Origin: Caulobacterales bacterium
Lineage (GTDB): Bacteria > Pseudomonadota > Alphaproteobacteria > Caulobacterales > Caulobacteraceae
Assembly: GCA_017302105.1 (NCBI GenBank)
Contig: JAFLCS010000003.1
Location: 353,998 to 417,997, forward strand
Direction: 5' to 3'
DNA length: 64,000 bases
Each line of letters opens with the position of its first letter. The stretch's first letter is position 1. Positions 29,119-37,802 of the stretch are shown one piece after another. Under the pieces are notes generated by a model. It was not told the DNA's origin and ran no database searches. It was given only the letters and a program-made list of their open reading frames with translations. The translations under genes and the position numbers were made by a program.

Positions 29119-30348
29119 TCACTGCTGCAGGCCAGTGGGGAACGGCGCGCCGATCGATTCGGCCATGGCCTGCTGGGTAATCAGGAAGACGATATCCCGC
29201 TGGTGATAATTGTTGGTCAGCACGATCACCGTGACATCCCCTTCGGGTAGATAGCTGACCAGGTTGCGAAACCCCGCCCAACTGCCGGTATGATAGATCT
29301 GCCAGGCATGAAATGGTGGCACCGCGCCCGAACCCAGATCGCTGGTGAACAGCCCATAGCCCCAGCCCCGGGGGCGCGCGCCTTCGGGCAGCCCCTGATC
29401 CGCTGGACCATGATCAGCAATCATCTGGTCATAGCCGGCCACAGACAGGACACGTCCGTGATGTAGCGCCCGCTGCCACGTCAGAAGGTCATCCAGGTTC
29501 GAATAGAGGGCTCCGGCCCCGGCGATGATCGAGACGTTTGCGACCGGCCCCGGCACCAGTCCGGCCCCTCCAGAGTTGTGTCCCTGCACCACGCCATGCC
29601 CCTGCCCGTCCGCATCAGACCCCGTGTCGTTCATGCCAAGCGGATCAAAGAACGTCTGCTGGAGGTAGGCTTCGAACGGCTGGCCACTTGCACGCGAGAC
29701 CACCTCCGCCAGCAGGTTGTAGCCAGCATTGTTGTAGTCGGCGCGCGATCCGGGCTCGAACCGCGGACCGTAGCTCTCGGTTTCACGGGTCAGTTCCGCC
29801 AGTGTCGCCGGCGTGACGCGCCTGTCACCCCAAGCGGGCCGATCCATGAGGTCAGGGAGGCCTGATGTGTGGGCGAGCAGATGGCTCAGCCGTATCGGTC
29901 CCCAGCCATCCGGGCACGGCGAGAACCATCGACAGACGGGATCTTCTACCGACAGACGTCCCTCGTCCTGCAGCCTCAGAATGGCGGCGGCTGTAAATTG
30001 CTTGCTGACCGAGGCCAGTCGGAAACGATCATCGACGGCGAGTCGCCTGCCGGTCTCGACATCAGCCACGCCATAGGCCTGCCTGAAAATGATCTGGTCG
30101 CCGCGCGCGACCAGGACAGCCCCATTGAACTGCCCTACCCCGGCCAGCGCCTCCAACTGCGCCGTCAACTGCGGCAGCCCGTGATCGTTAATGGCTGCGA
30201 TCGGCAGAGGCGCAACCTGTGGAGCCGCCATCTGGATGGGCTGTGAGACGGCGGCCACGACGATCGGCGCACAGCCCACGACCGCCGCCGAGGTCAATGC
30301 CCCCAGCGCCACGCCACCTATCACGCCGATCAGGCCAGGCCGCTTCAT
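29119..30348 (-). CDS. Class C beta-lactamase-like serine hydrolase, exported
   Basis: 409 residues. The N-terminus has a hydrophobic signal and a possible lipobox (VVGC, Cys26). The penicillin-binding/esterase fold has the SxxK nucleophile in ASVSKQFTA, the YxN motif in YNNAGYN, and HTSGLPDL typical of esterase/DD-peptidase-like members. True AmpC resistance is not implied: this family mostly contains esterases and peptidases. Its start overlaps the stop of the upstream dehydrogenase (30345-30348). Confidence 0.85.
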   Translation of the reverse strand: MKRPGLIGVIGGVALGALTSAAVVGCAPIVVAAVSQPIQMAAPQVAPLPIAAINDHGLPQLTAQLEALAGVGQFNGAVLVARGDQIIFRQAYGVADVETGRRLAVDDRFRLASVSKQFTAAAILRLQDEGRLSVEDPVCRWFSPCPDGWGPIRLSHLLAHTSGLPDLMDRPAWGDRRVTPATLAELTRETESYGPRFEPGSRADYNNAGYNLLAEVVSRASGQPFEAYLQQTFFDPLGMNDTGSDADGQGHGVVQGHNSGGAGLVPGPVANVSIIAGAGALYSNLDDLLTWQRALHHGRVLSVAGYDQMIADHGPADQGLPEGARPRGWGYGLFTSDLGSGAVPPFHAWQIYHTGSWAGFRNLVSYLPEGDVTVIVLTNNYHQRDIVFLITQQAMAESIGAPFPTGLQQ

Positions 30349-31211
30349 CGCTTCGCGCGATCCTGAAGCCGCGCCGCCAGGCTGGAGGTGTCCCAGCGCG
30401 TGCCACCCATGGCCTGGACCTCGGAATAGAACTGGTCGACCAGGGCCGTCACGGCCAGATGGCTTCCATTGGAGCGAGCCTCGTCCAGTACCAGGCCCAG
30501 ATCCTTGCGCATCCAGTCCACGGCGAATCCGAAATCGAACTCACCACGCGCCATCGTGGCCCAGCGATTGTCCATCTGCCAGGACTGCGCCGCGCCCTTG
30601 GAGATCGCGCCAAAGACCGCATCGGTGTCCAGCCCGGCCCGCTCCGCGAAATGGACCGCCTCGGCCAGCCCCTGAACGACGCCCGCGATGCAGATCTGAT
30701 TGACCATCTTGGTTAGTTGGCCCGAGCCAGCCGGCCCCATGTGCTGAATCGCTTTCGCATAGGCCTGGAGTGCCGGCATGGCGCGCGACAGTGCCGCAGG
30801 ATCACCGCCTGCCATCACACTGAGCTGGCCATTCTCGGCCCCGGCCTGCCCCCCAGACACTGGCGCGTCGACGAAGGCGCAGTTCGATTCACGCGCCAGA
30901 TCCGCCATCTCCCGCGCAACCCTGGCCGAGGTCGTGGTGTGGTCCACCAGCACGCAGCCCTCCGGTGCCGTCTCGAGTGCAGCTATCGTCACCTGACGCA
31001 CATCTGCGTCATTGCCGACGCACAAGATTACGAGGTCGACCGCCTCCGCCGCCTTCTGGGGAGACTCGACCGCTGTGCCTCCGGTCGCAGCCGCCCAAGC
31101 CAATGCCTTGGCAGAGGTACGATTATATCCCGACACCTGATGACCGGCGCGCACCAGGTGCCCCGCCATCGGAGCACCCATTACCCCCAGTCCAGCGAAC
31201 CCGATCTTCAT
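30345..31211 (-). CDS. Beta-hydroxyacid dehydrogenase (GarR/HIBADH-like)
   Basis: 288 residues. Rossmann motif FAGLGVMGAPMAGHLVRAGH, substrate motif DAPVSGGQAGAENGQL, catalytic Lys in GSGQLTKMVNQIC. The closest named groups are tartronate semialdehyde reductase (GarR) and related succinic semialdehyde reductases; the exact substrate is undecided. It differs clearly from mmsB at 17.6-18.5 kb, which has the MmsB-specific length and C-terminus. Both ends are coupled: ATGA overlap with the flavin reductase gene upstream and a four-base overlap with the serine hydrolase downstream. Confidence 0.85.
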   Translation of the reverse strand: MKIGFAGLGVMGAPMAGHLVRAGHQVSGYNRTSAKALAWAAATGGTAVESPQKAAEAVDLVILCVGNDADVRQVTIAALETAPEGCVLVDHTTTSARVAREMADLARESNCAFVDAPVSGGQAGAENGQLSVMAGGDPAALSRAMPALQAYAKAIQHMGPAGSGQLTKMVNQICIAGVVQGLAEAVHFAERAGLDTDAVFGAISKGAAQSWQMDNRWATMARGEFDFGFAVDWMRKDLGLVLDEARSNGSHLAVTALVDQFYSEVQAMGGTRWDTSSLAARLQDRAKR

Positions 31212-31705
31212 GACCGGGACTCCGGTGAGGGGCCATATCGGCCACGAAACAGGACGAGGCCGGGTCCCTCCAGAGTCTGGAAATCGAGAACCCGGCCAAA
31301 GATCAACTGGTGATCGCCCGCATCTTCCCGGCGGCTCACTCCGCATTCGAATCGGGATACCCAGCCTTCGATCAACGGCACGCCTCCGCGCCCCGGCGTA
31401 TATTCTCCCACCGCCAGCACAGGATCTCCGAACGCAAAGCGCCGGCACAGGTCTTCGCCAGAAGCATCCAGAACGTGCACCGCAAAGTGATTCGCCTCGG
31501 AAAAGGTTTGCCAGCGATCCGTCCGCTTGCCGAGGCTCCACAGGACAGTCGGGGGCTCCAGCGATACGGAGGTAAAGGAGTTGACCGTAATGCCCATTGG
31601 GCCTTGCGGCCCCATCGCCGTCACCACGCACACACCGGTCGCAAAGCCACCCAGGGCATGACGCAGCGGTCGCGCGTCGGTTTGCAGGGATGGCGTCGTG
31701 TTCAC
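31208..31705 (-). CDS. Flavin reductase-like FMN-binding protein
   Basis: 165 residues. The flavin reductase-like split-barrel pattern is visible: LRHALGGFATGVCVVTA, GITVNSFTSVSLEPPTVLWSLGK, FAVHVLDASGEDLCRRFA, and H-QLIFGRVLDF at the end. Such proteins supply reduced flavin to two-component monooxygenases, but no oxygenase is adjacent. I start at the GTG at 31705; a TTG at 31741 is possible but would place the start within the shared promoter region with motB. First gene of the coupled operon running to 27433. Confidence 0.82.
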   Translation of the reverse strand: MNTTPSLQTDARPLRHALGGFATGVCVVTAMGPQGPMGITVNSFTSVSLEPPTVLWSLGKRTDRWQTFSEANHFAVHVLDASGEDLCRRFAFGDPVLAVGEYTPGRGGVPLIEGWVSRFECGVSRREDAGDHQLIFGRVLDFQTLEGPGLVLFRGRYGPSPESRS

Positions 31706-31758
31706 GCCATCCGACCTAGTGCGCGTCGTTCGGCTTAGCAACCGAAACGCCCTCTTAA

Positions 31759-31792
31759 CCTTGAGCGGCGATCAAGGGATCAGAAATTCTGA
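31759..31792. promoter_or_regulatory. Two palindromes in the flavin reductase/motB intergenic region
   Basis: CCTTGA-N7-TCAAGG (31759-31777) is followed by a perfect 13-base palindrome TCAGAAATTCTGA (31780-31792), ending 12 bases before the motB start. They resemble dimeric operator half-sites. The factor is unknown. Confidence 0.35.
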
Positions 31793-31804
31793 GGCTTAGT
31801 CACC

Positions 31805-32701
31805 ATGTCGATGAGCGATCGGCCCATCCTCATCAAGAAGGTCAAGAAGGGCGGCGACCACGGCCACCACGGCGGCGCCTGGAAAGTTGCCTATGCGGAT
31901 TTCGTGACCGCCATGATGGCCTTCTTCCTTCTGATGTGGCTCATCAACACGACCGATCCGGAGCAGAAACGCGGCATCGCTGAATATTTCGCCCCGGCCA
32001 GCGTCGCACCGACCACCTCGGGATCGGGCGGCATTCTCGGCGGGACGTCGCTGGGCGATGACGGGGTTAAGAGCGACGGCTCCAGCGCCGTCGTCAATCA
32101 GCTTTCGCCGGAAGCCGCCGAACAGGCAGCCGAACAGGCCGGTCGCTCATCGGACCTCTCTGCTGCCAGCGAAGAAGAGCTGCGCGAAGAAATCGCGCGC
32201 CGCGAGGCCGCCGATTTCGCGTCCGCTGCCGCCTCGCTGCGGCAGGCCATGCAGGATATGCCCGAGTTGGCCGAACTGTCGCGTCAGCTCATTATTGACC
32301 AGACGCCCGAGGGACTGCGCATTCAGCTCGTCGATCAAGAAGGACGCTCCATGTTCGAACAGAATTCGGCGCGGCCCAATGAACGCGCGCGGGTGCTGCT
32401 ACGAGCGATTACCCGCGTCATCAACCAGCTTCCAAACCGCATCACGATTTCAGGCCATACGTCAGCGACTGGCTCGCGGGCGTCTTCCCCGGGCGACTGG
32501 GCCCTGTCATCTGGCCGGGCGGACGCCTCGCGTCAGATCCTCGAAAGCGCGGGCGTCGATCCTGATCGCATCTATCAGGTGTCGGGTAAGGCAGGGTCTG
32601 ACCCCCTCTATCCCGATGATCCGACCCTGGCCGGCAATCGCCGCATCGCGATTGTCCTGCTGCGCGAGGCACCAGTTCTGCCGCAGGACACCAGCCTCTG
32701 A
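31805..32701 (+). CDS. motB: Flagellar motor stator protein MotB
   Basis: 298 residues. The N-terminal cytoplasmic stretch with Lys and His leads into a single membrane helix, AYADFVTAMMAFFLLMWLINT, whose Asp is the proton-binding residue of the stator. A plug-like segment and a Ser/Gly linker follow. A C-terminal OmpA-like peptidoglycan-binding domain has ITISGHTSATG, SSGRADASRQIL and NRRIAIVLL. motA is not adjacent, as in Caulobacter where the two genes are separate. A second ATG two codons later is an alternative start. Confidence 0.94.
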   Translation: MSMSDRPILIKKVKKGGDHGHHGGAWKVAYADFVTAMMAFFLLMWLINTTDPEQKRGIAEYFAPASVAPTTSGSGGILGGTSLGDDGVKSDGSSAVVNQLSPEAAEQAAEQAGRSSDLSAASEEELREEIARREAADFASAAASLRQAMQDMPELAELSRQLIIDQTPEGLRIQLVDQEGRSMFEQNSARPNERARVLLRAITRVINQLPNRITISGHTSATGSRASSPGDWALSSGRADASRQILESAGVDPDRIYQVSGKAGSDPLYPDDPTLAGNRRIAIVLLREAPVLPQDTSL

Positions 32702-32764
32702 TCGGGGCTTGCCCGTCGGTACGATTTGCCGCCAAGATCGAACCGCACAGTCAAATTGTGAGGT

Positions 32765-33532
32765 GTGTTGACCCAATATGTTCCGACACGTCAGCTCCGC
32801 TTCTTCCTGACGGGGTCCTCACCGTGTCCGTACCTGCCCGGACGCGAGGAACGTAAGGTCTTTACCCATCTGCCGATGTCAGACGGTGCCCAGGTTAACG
32901 ACGCCCTGACCCAGTTCGGCTTCCGGCGCAGTCAGAACATCGCCTACCGCCCGGCCTGCGAACAGTGCAGCGCCTGTGTCTCGGCTCGGATTCCCGTCGC
33001 GAATTTCGTCATGGGACGCTCCCAGCGCCGGATCCTGCGCCGAAATGCCGACCTTGTGCGTACGCTCGTCGAACCCGAGGCGACCACCGATCAATTTGAT
33101 CTCCTGCAACGATACCTGCTGGCGCGGCACCCCGGCGGGGGCATGACCGAAATGGGCTGGCTCGACTATGTCGCCATGGTCGAGGACACCTCGGTTCGAA
33201 CCCACCTGATTGAATACAGGACCCCCGATGGCCAGCTGATCGCCGCAGCCCTGACTGATCTGCTCTCGGATGGCCTGTCACTGGTTTACAGCTTCTTCGA
33301 TCCCGACGAAGGCCGCCGCAGCCTCGGACAGTATGTCGTCCTAGATCACCTTCGGCAGGCCTCGGTCGTCCAGCTCGCCCACATCTACCTCGGCTATTGG
33401 GTCGAGGGCTCCGTCAAGATGGACTACAAGGCGCGTTTTCGACCACTTCAGACCCTGCGCGGTGAGCATTGGGTCGATGAAAAGTCGGTTAATCCAGCTG
33501 AGCTTCCCGCACCAATGCTCCGAAAAGATTGA
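32765..33532 (+). CDS. bpt: Aspartate/glutamate leucyltransferase (N-end rule)
   Basis: 255 residues. It transfers leucine from Leu-tRNA to proteins with N-terminal Asp or Glu, tagging them for ClpS/ClpAP. Conserved blocks: PTRQLRFFLTGSSPCPYLPGREERKVFTHL, GFRRSQNIAYRPACEQCSACVSARIPV, and the acyltransferase core GLSLVYSFFDPDEGRRSLGQYVVLDHL. The start is non-ATG: GTG at 32765 or the next codon TTG, both close to AGGTG. The 3' end overlaps the convergent gene by 44 bases. Confidence 0.93.
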   Translation: MLTQYVPTRQLRFFLTGSSPCPYLPGREERKVFTHLPMSDGAQVNDALTQFGFRRSQNIAYRPACEQCSACVSARIPVANFVMGRSQRRILRRNADLVRTLVEPEATTDQFDLLQRYLLARHPGGGMTEMGWLDYVAMVEDTSVRTHLIEYRTPDGQLIAAALTDLLSDGLSLVYSFFDPDEGRRSLGQYVVLDHLRQASVVQLAHIYLGYWVEGSVKMDYKARFRPLQTLRGEHWVDEKSVNPAELPAPMLRKD

Positions 33533-35759
33533 CATAATCATCGGTCCAAGGAGCCGTCTCCGTTTCCAGATCCCCACGCCAGCGCGGATCTATGGCGAAC
33601 GGGGCCAGGCCCGCAGCCGACGGCGACAGCACCACCACCTCCGTCGAGGATTCGGTCATTTGGGGGGCCTGGGGATTCTCCCCGTAAATCTTGTGAAGGT
33701 AGGGCACACCCAGGGCGCGTGCGGCGGCGATGGTCGGCGAGGTGATTTCTAGATTTCGATTCGACAGATGGAGCACAAGAAGTCCGTCGGGCTTCAGGAC
33801 GCGCAGAAACTCCCGGATCGCCTCGACGGTCAGCATATGGGTCGGTACAGCGTCAGAAGAGAAGGCATCCACCAGCAGCAGATCATAGGTTCCCGACGGC
33901 TCGTGCCTGAGGGTCAGACGGGCGTCTCCTAAGACGGTTCGCACGGGACCGTCGGCGCACTCTGAAATATAGCTGAAACGCTCCGGATCCCGCGCCCAGC
34001 GATCAACCACCGGGTCGATCTCGAAGAAGGTGAGATTGTCGCCGGCACGCTTGTACGCTGCCATTGAGCCCGTCCCCTCCCCGACTACACCCATGACTGC
34101 ATTGGCCGTCCTGTTCTGGGTGACGATCACTGCCTCACCGATCGGGGTCGTCGGCGCGTAGTACAGGCCCGGCCGACACCGCCATTGCGGGGCCTGGGCC
34201 TGGGCCCCATGCAGGGTCGTGCCGTGCATCAGGATGCGGACATCGCCGATCTGGTTGAAGTTAACGTCGGCGCGCCGGATGACACCAAAAAAGCTGCGCG
34301 CGCTCTCGGTCCAGTCATAGCGCACCCCGACCTGCGCGGCCGACAGGGCCACGAGGCTGAGCGCGACGAAAAACAGACGTGCTCTGTCCCGCACCATGAA
34401 GGCGCAGATCGCCGCCGCCGCCAGTGGGAAATAAACGACCTTGCGCGCCACATCCCACGTCAGACCCATGTGGTGCGGCCGTCCATCGGCTCCCAGCCAC
34501 CAGAAGAGCAACGGCGGCATCAGACATAGCGGAATCACGGCCGCCGCCCACAACATCTCATCGCGGCTGAGGCGTCCGCGCTGCCAGGGACGCGCCAGGG
34601 CCGCCAGACAAAGCACCAGCGGATACTCGATCACAGTCTGGAAGATCCCCGGAGCGATCAGCGCCGTGAAAGCCCCGCCGACGACCCCGCCGAGGGACAG
34701 CCACAGGAAAAACTCGGTCAGCCGGTCCGGCAGCGGTTTCAGCTCGGCCAGCCGCTGGTGACACATCAGGGCCGTAAAAAAGAATGTTCCCAGATGGAGT
34801 ACGAACAACATGACCCATTCGCCGTTCGTCAGCTGCATCAAGGCGGTGCAGACCGCCGCTGCCGCGGCCTGGGCCACCAGCGTCACCGTCAGCGGTATCG
34901 CCGGCTTGCGCGAGAATGCAATCACGAAGGTCAGCAGATAGAGCGCCAACGGGATCACCCAAAGGAACGGCGCAGAGGCTACATCGACGGACAGGTAGGT
35001 CGTAACGCCCAGCATCAGGCTGGCCGGCACCGCCGCCATGCCGACCCAGGTCAGTCGAAGACGCCAGCCGGTGGGTTGCGAAGCCGTCAGTGCTGGGGCT
35101 TCGAGCAGCCCACGATCGCCACGCCAGACAACGGCCGCCAGCGCGACGATCAGGAGGATGAAGAGGCCGTAGCCCATCGACCACCCCAATGTCTGGAGCG
35201 AGAGACCGGCCATCGGTTCGATGATCGCTGGATAGGCAATCAGGGCAACGAAGCTGCCGACATTGGACGCGGCATAAAGGACATAGGGGTTCTGGCCCTC
35301 GGGCGTCCCCTGGCGGATTCTCGCAAACCATGCCTGCAACAAGGGCGCGGTTGCCGACAGGATGGCGAACGGTGCCCCCACAGACAACGCCAGGGCCGCC
35401 AACAGCCAGGGAATCGGCCGGTGAGTGTCAGGATCACCGATGAGTTCGCTCAGGCCCAGCGGCCAGAAGGCGAGCAGTGCAAGCCCTAGAAGGCCCAGGT
35501 GGATGCCAGCCTGCGCCTTCAGCGATCGAACGCGTTGCAGCAGGTGGGCATAGCCGTAGCCGACCAGCAGAGCCGCCTGGAAGAAGACCATCGAGGTGTT
35601 CCAGACCGACGGAGAGCCCCCCAGCATCGGCAGCAACAACCGTCCCATGATGGGCTGCACCGAAAACACCAGCGCCGCCGAGATGAAGATGGCCAACGCG
35701 AACAAAAGCGCGGTCGGCGAGGGCTTCACCCCGTGAGGGACTGTGGTCGTATCGCTCAT
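33489..35759 (-). CDS. Fused integral membrane / spermidine synthase-like protein
   Basis: 756 residues. About a dozen membrane segments over the first 480 residues (opening with ALAIFISAALVFSVQPIMGRLLLP), then a cytoplasmic spermidine-synthase-type Rossmann domain: ANAVMGVVGEGTGSMAAY (nucleotide loop), FFEIDPVVDRWA, VLGDARLTL, YDLLLVDAFSSDAVPTHMLT. The whole is the fused MFS/spermidine synthase family found widely in proteobacteria. Aminopropyl transfer has not been shown for most members, so polyamine synthesis should not be assumed. The stop lies inside the end of bpt (44-base convergent overlap). Confidence 0.88.
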   Translation of the reverse strand: MSDTTTVPHGVKPSPTALLFALAIFISAALVFSVQPIMGRLLLPMLGGSPSVWNTSMVFFQAALLVGYGYAHLLQRVRSLKAQAGIHLGLLGLALLAFWPLGLSELIGDPDTHRPIPWLLAALALSVGAPFAILSATAPLLQAWFARIRQGTPEGQNPYVLYAASNVGSFVALIAYPAIIEPMAGLSLQTLGWSMGYGLFILLIVALAAVVWRGDRGLLEAPALTASQPTGWRLRLTWVGMAAVPASLMLGVTTYLSVDVASAPFLWVIPLALYLLTFVIAFSRKPAIPLTVTLVAQAAAAAVCTALMQLTNGEWVMLFVLHLGTFFFTALMCHQRLAELKPLPDRLTEFFLWLSLGGVVGGAFTALIAPGIFQTVIEYPLVLCLAALARPWQRGRLSRDEMLWAAAVIPLCLMPPLLFWWLGADGRPHHMGLTWDVARKVVYFPLAAAAICAFMVRDRARLFFVALSLVALSAAQVGVRYDWTESARSFFGVIRRADVNFNQIGDVRILMHGTTLHGAQAQAPQWRCRPGLYYAPTTPIGEAVIVTQNRTANAVMGVVGEGTGSMAAYKRAGDNLTFFEIDPVVDRWARDPERFSYISECADGPVRTVLGDARLTLRHEPSGTYDLLLVDAFSSDAVPTHMLTVEAIREFLRVLKPDGLLVLHLSNRNLEITSPTIAAARALGVPYLHKIYGENPQAPQMTESSTEVVVLSPSAAGLAPFAIDPRWRGDLETETAPWTDDYVNLFGALVREAQLD

Positions 35760-35830
35760 CTGGTATGGCCCTGTCCCCGTTGTCAGCGCAGGCTGCCGAC
35801 CGACTCATGCTGGTGCGAGGCGAAGCTGCC

Positions 35831-36340
35831 ATGTTCCCCGAAGATATCGAAGCGACCTCTCGTCGTGTCATCACCGCCGCCGAGCGCTCCGGCCTGTGGC
35901 TGACCACCGCCGAGAGCTGCACGGGCGGTCTGATCGGAGCTGCCCTGACGGCCATTCCCGGCTCGTCAGCAGTCTATGGTCGGGGATTCATCACCTATTC
36001 CAACGCTGCCAAAAGCGATCTTCTGGACGTGTCCGATGAACTCCTGATCGCTCACGGCGCTGTCTCCGAAGCGGTGGCGCGGGCGATGGCCGAGGGCGCT
36101 CGCCGGCGCTCGGGCGCGGGTCTCGCCGTCTCCGTGACCGGGATCGCCGGTCCCGGCGGCGGTTCACCGCAGAAGCCCGTCGGTCGAGTCCATTTCGGCT
36201 TGGCCTACGGTCATGGCGAAGTCCGACACCACGTCGAGAGCTATGGCGATTTGGGCCGCTGCCAGGTGCGCCTGGCAGCGCTGCGGACGGCACTGGGCCT
36301 TCTGGAGTGGGGACTCTCTCAGGCCGTAGGGCGGCCATAG
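35831..36340 (+). CDS. pncC: Nicotinamide-nucleotide amidohydrolase PncC (CinA C-terminal domain)
   Basis: 169 residues, the size of stand-alone PncC. It deamidates NMN to nicotinate mononucleotide in the pyridine nucleotide cycle. Motifs: TTAESCTGGLIGAALTAIPGSS with the catalytic Ser, FITYSNAAKSDLLDV, HGAVSEAVARAMAEGA, and VSVTGIAGPGGGSPQKPVGRVHFG. The ATG at 35831 has GAGGCG ten bases upstream. In-frame starts at 35807 or 35765 are possible but run toward the divergent gene. Overlaps ratA tail to tail by 22 bases. Confidence 0.9.
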   Translation: MFPEDIEATSRRVITAAERSGLWLTTAESCTGGLIGAALTAIPGSSAVYGRGFITYSNAAKSDLLDVSDELLIAHGAVSEAVARAMAEGARRRSGAGLAVSVTGIAGPGGGSPQKPVGRVHFGLAYGHGEVRHHVESYGDLGRCQVRLAALRTALGLLEWGLSQAVGRP

Positions 36341-36777
36341 AGCATGGCGGCCCGCTGCTCGAAGCAACTGATCAGGCGGTGCGCCGCCCGATCAAAATTC
36401 GCTTGCAGGATCCGGTCCAGCATCTTTGATCGGAATTCGAAGTCGATATAGAATTCGACTCGTGTTCCTGCTTCATGTGGAGAAAACCTCCACTCGTTTC
36501 TTAGGTGTTTGAATGGGCCGCGGATCAGTTCGACATTAATCCGACGTGCCTGGCTGTCGCGCTTGACGGCGGTCGTGAAGCGTTCGCGGACCATCGCAAA
36601 TCCGACCTGCGCCTCCGCATCCAGAGCCATCACCCCCGGGGCGATCTCGCGCTCGTTCCAGACGCGTATCGACGAGATCCAGGGCACGAACTCGGGATAC
36701 TCGCGAACGCCCCCAACCAGGGCGAACAGCTCCTCTGGCCGATACGGCAGAATACGTGTCACGCGGTGGACGGCCAA
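36319..36777 (-). CDS. ratA: Coq10/RatA-family SRPBCC protein
   Basis: 152 residues. A START-like fold: RILPYRPEELFALVGGVREYPEFVPWISSIRV, RERFTTAVKRDSQARRINVELIRGPFKHLRNEWRF and FYIDFEFRSKMLDRIL near the end. The family includes mitochondrial Coq10, a ubiquinone-binding protein, and E. coli RatA. In alphaproteobacteria next to lipA a role in quinone or respiratory function is more likely than toxicity. It lies four bases after lipA on the same strand, so they are cotranscribed. Confidence 0.85.
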   Translation of the reverse strand: MAVHRVTRILPYRPEELFALVGGVREYPEFVPWISSIRVWNEREIAPGVMALDAEAQVGFAMVRERFTTAVKRDSQARRINVELIRGPFKHLRNEWRFSPHEAGTRVEFYIDFEFRSKMLDRILQANFDRAAHRLISCFEQRAAMLYGRPTA

Positions 36778-36781
36778 CGGG

Positions 36782-37741
36782 CTAGCGCTGCCCCTGCGCT
36801 TCGCGGGCGGCCTTCAGCCGGGCAAAATCCTCGCCGGCATGGTGGGACGACCGCGTCAGAGGACTGGCCGACACCATCAAGAAGCCCTTGGCCCGGGCGA
36901 TGGCCTCATACGCCTTGAACTCGTCGGGCGTGACGAACCGGTCAATCGGCGCGTGCTTGCGGGTCGGGGCCAGATACTGACCGATGGTGATGAAATCGAC
37001 ATTGGCCGCCCTCATGTCGTCCATCACCTGCATGACCTCTTCCTTGGTTTCACCCAGGCCGACCATCAGGCCCGACTTGGTGAACTGGTTGGGGTCGCGC
37101 TCCTTGACCATCTGGAGCAGGCGCAGGGAATGGAAGTAGCGGGCGCCAGGCCGGATCTTCAAATACAGCCGTGGCACGGTCTCCAGGTTGTGGTTGAACA
37201 CGTCCGGACGCGCATCGATCATCACCTCCGGCGCGCCGTTCTTCCTCAGGAAGTCTGGAGTCAGAATTTCGATGGTCGTGGTCGGAGCCTGCAAACGGAC
37301 CTGACGGACCACCTCGGCGAAATGCGCCGCGCCGCCGTCGGCGACGTCATCGCGGTCCACCGAGGTAATAACGACGTGGTTCAACCCCATCTGCTGAACG
37401 GCCAGGCCGACCTTGGCAGGTTCTTCCGGATCAAGCGGCTGCGGCAGGCCGGTCTTGACGTTGCAGAAGGCACAGGCGCGTGTGCAGGTGTCGCCCATGA
37501 TCATAAGGGTGGCGTGCTTCTGGCTCCAGCACTCCCCAATGTTCGGACACGCCGCCTCTTCGCAAACGGTGTGAAGCCCCTTTTCGCGCACAATGTCACG
37601 CGTGGCGCTGTACTGCCCCGATCCGGGGGCCTTGACGCGTAGCCAGTCTGGCTTGCGCAGAACAGGAGCTTCGGGCCGGTTCTGCTTTTCCGGGTGACGC
37701 AGGGACTCTCTTGGAGCCAGATTGTCGATCAGTGTGACCAT
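36782..37741 (-). CDS. lipA: Lipoyl synthase
   Basis: 319 residues. A radical SAM enzyme that inserts two sulfurs into protein-bound octanoate. The auxiliary cluster cysteines are in [12 protein letters not shown] and the radical SAM cluster in CTRACAFC. Further motifs are [15 protein letters not shown] and [14 protein letters not shown], and [10 protein letters not shown] at the C-terminus. Length is normal. lipA-ratA form a two-gene unit; lipB is not in the window. Confidence 0.97.
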   Translation of the reverse strand: MVTLIDNLAPRESLRHPEKQNRPEAPVLRKPDWLRVKAPGSGQYSATRDIVREKGLHTVCEEAACPNIGECWSQKHATLMIMGDTCTRACAFCNVKTGLPQPLDPEEPAKVGLAVQQMGLNHVVITSVDRDDVADGGAAHFAEVVRQVRLQAPTTTIEILTPDFLRKNGAPEVMIDARPDVFNHNLETVPRLYLKIRPGARYFHSLRLLQMVKERDPNQFTKSGLMVGLGETKEEVMQVMDDMRAANVDFITIGQYLAPTRKHAPIDRFVTPDEFKAYEAIARAKGFLMVSASPLTRSSHHAGEDFARLKAAREAQGQR

Positions 37742-37802
37742 CGCGGGCTATGTCGTCTTTCACGCGCCGGAAGGCAACCCAAAGCCTGACCGGGAGACCG
37801 AC

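Noticed and set aside
30345-31211. Second 3-hydroxyisobutyrate dehydrogenase as duplicate of mmsB
   Set aside because: Shared motifs are superfamily-wide; length, C-terminus and context differ, so a recent duplication is not supported.
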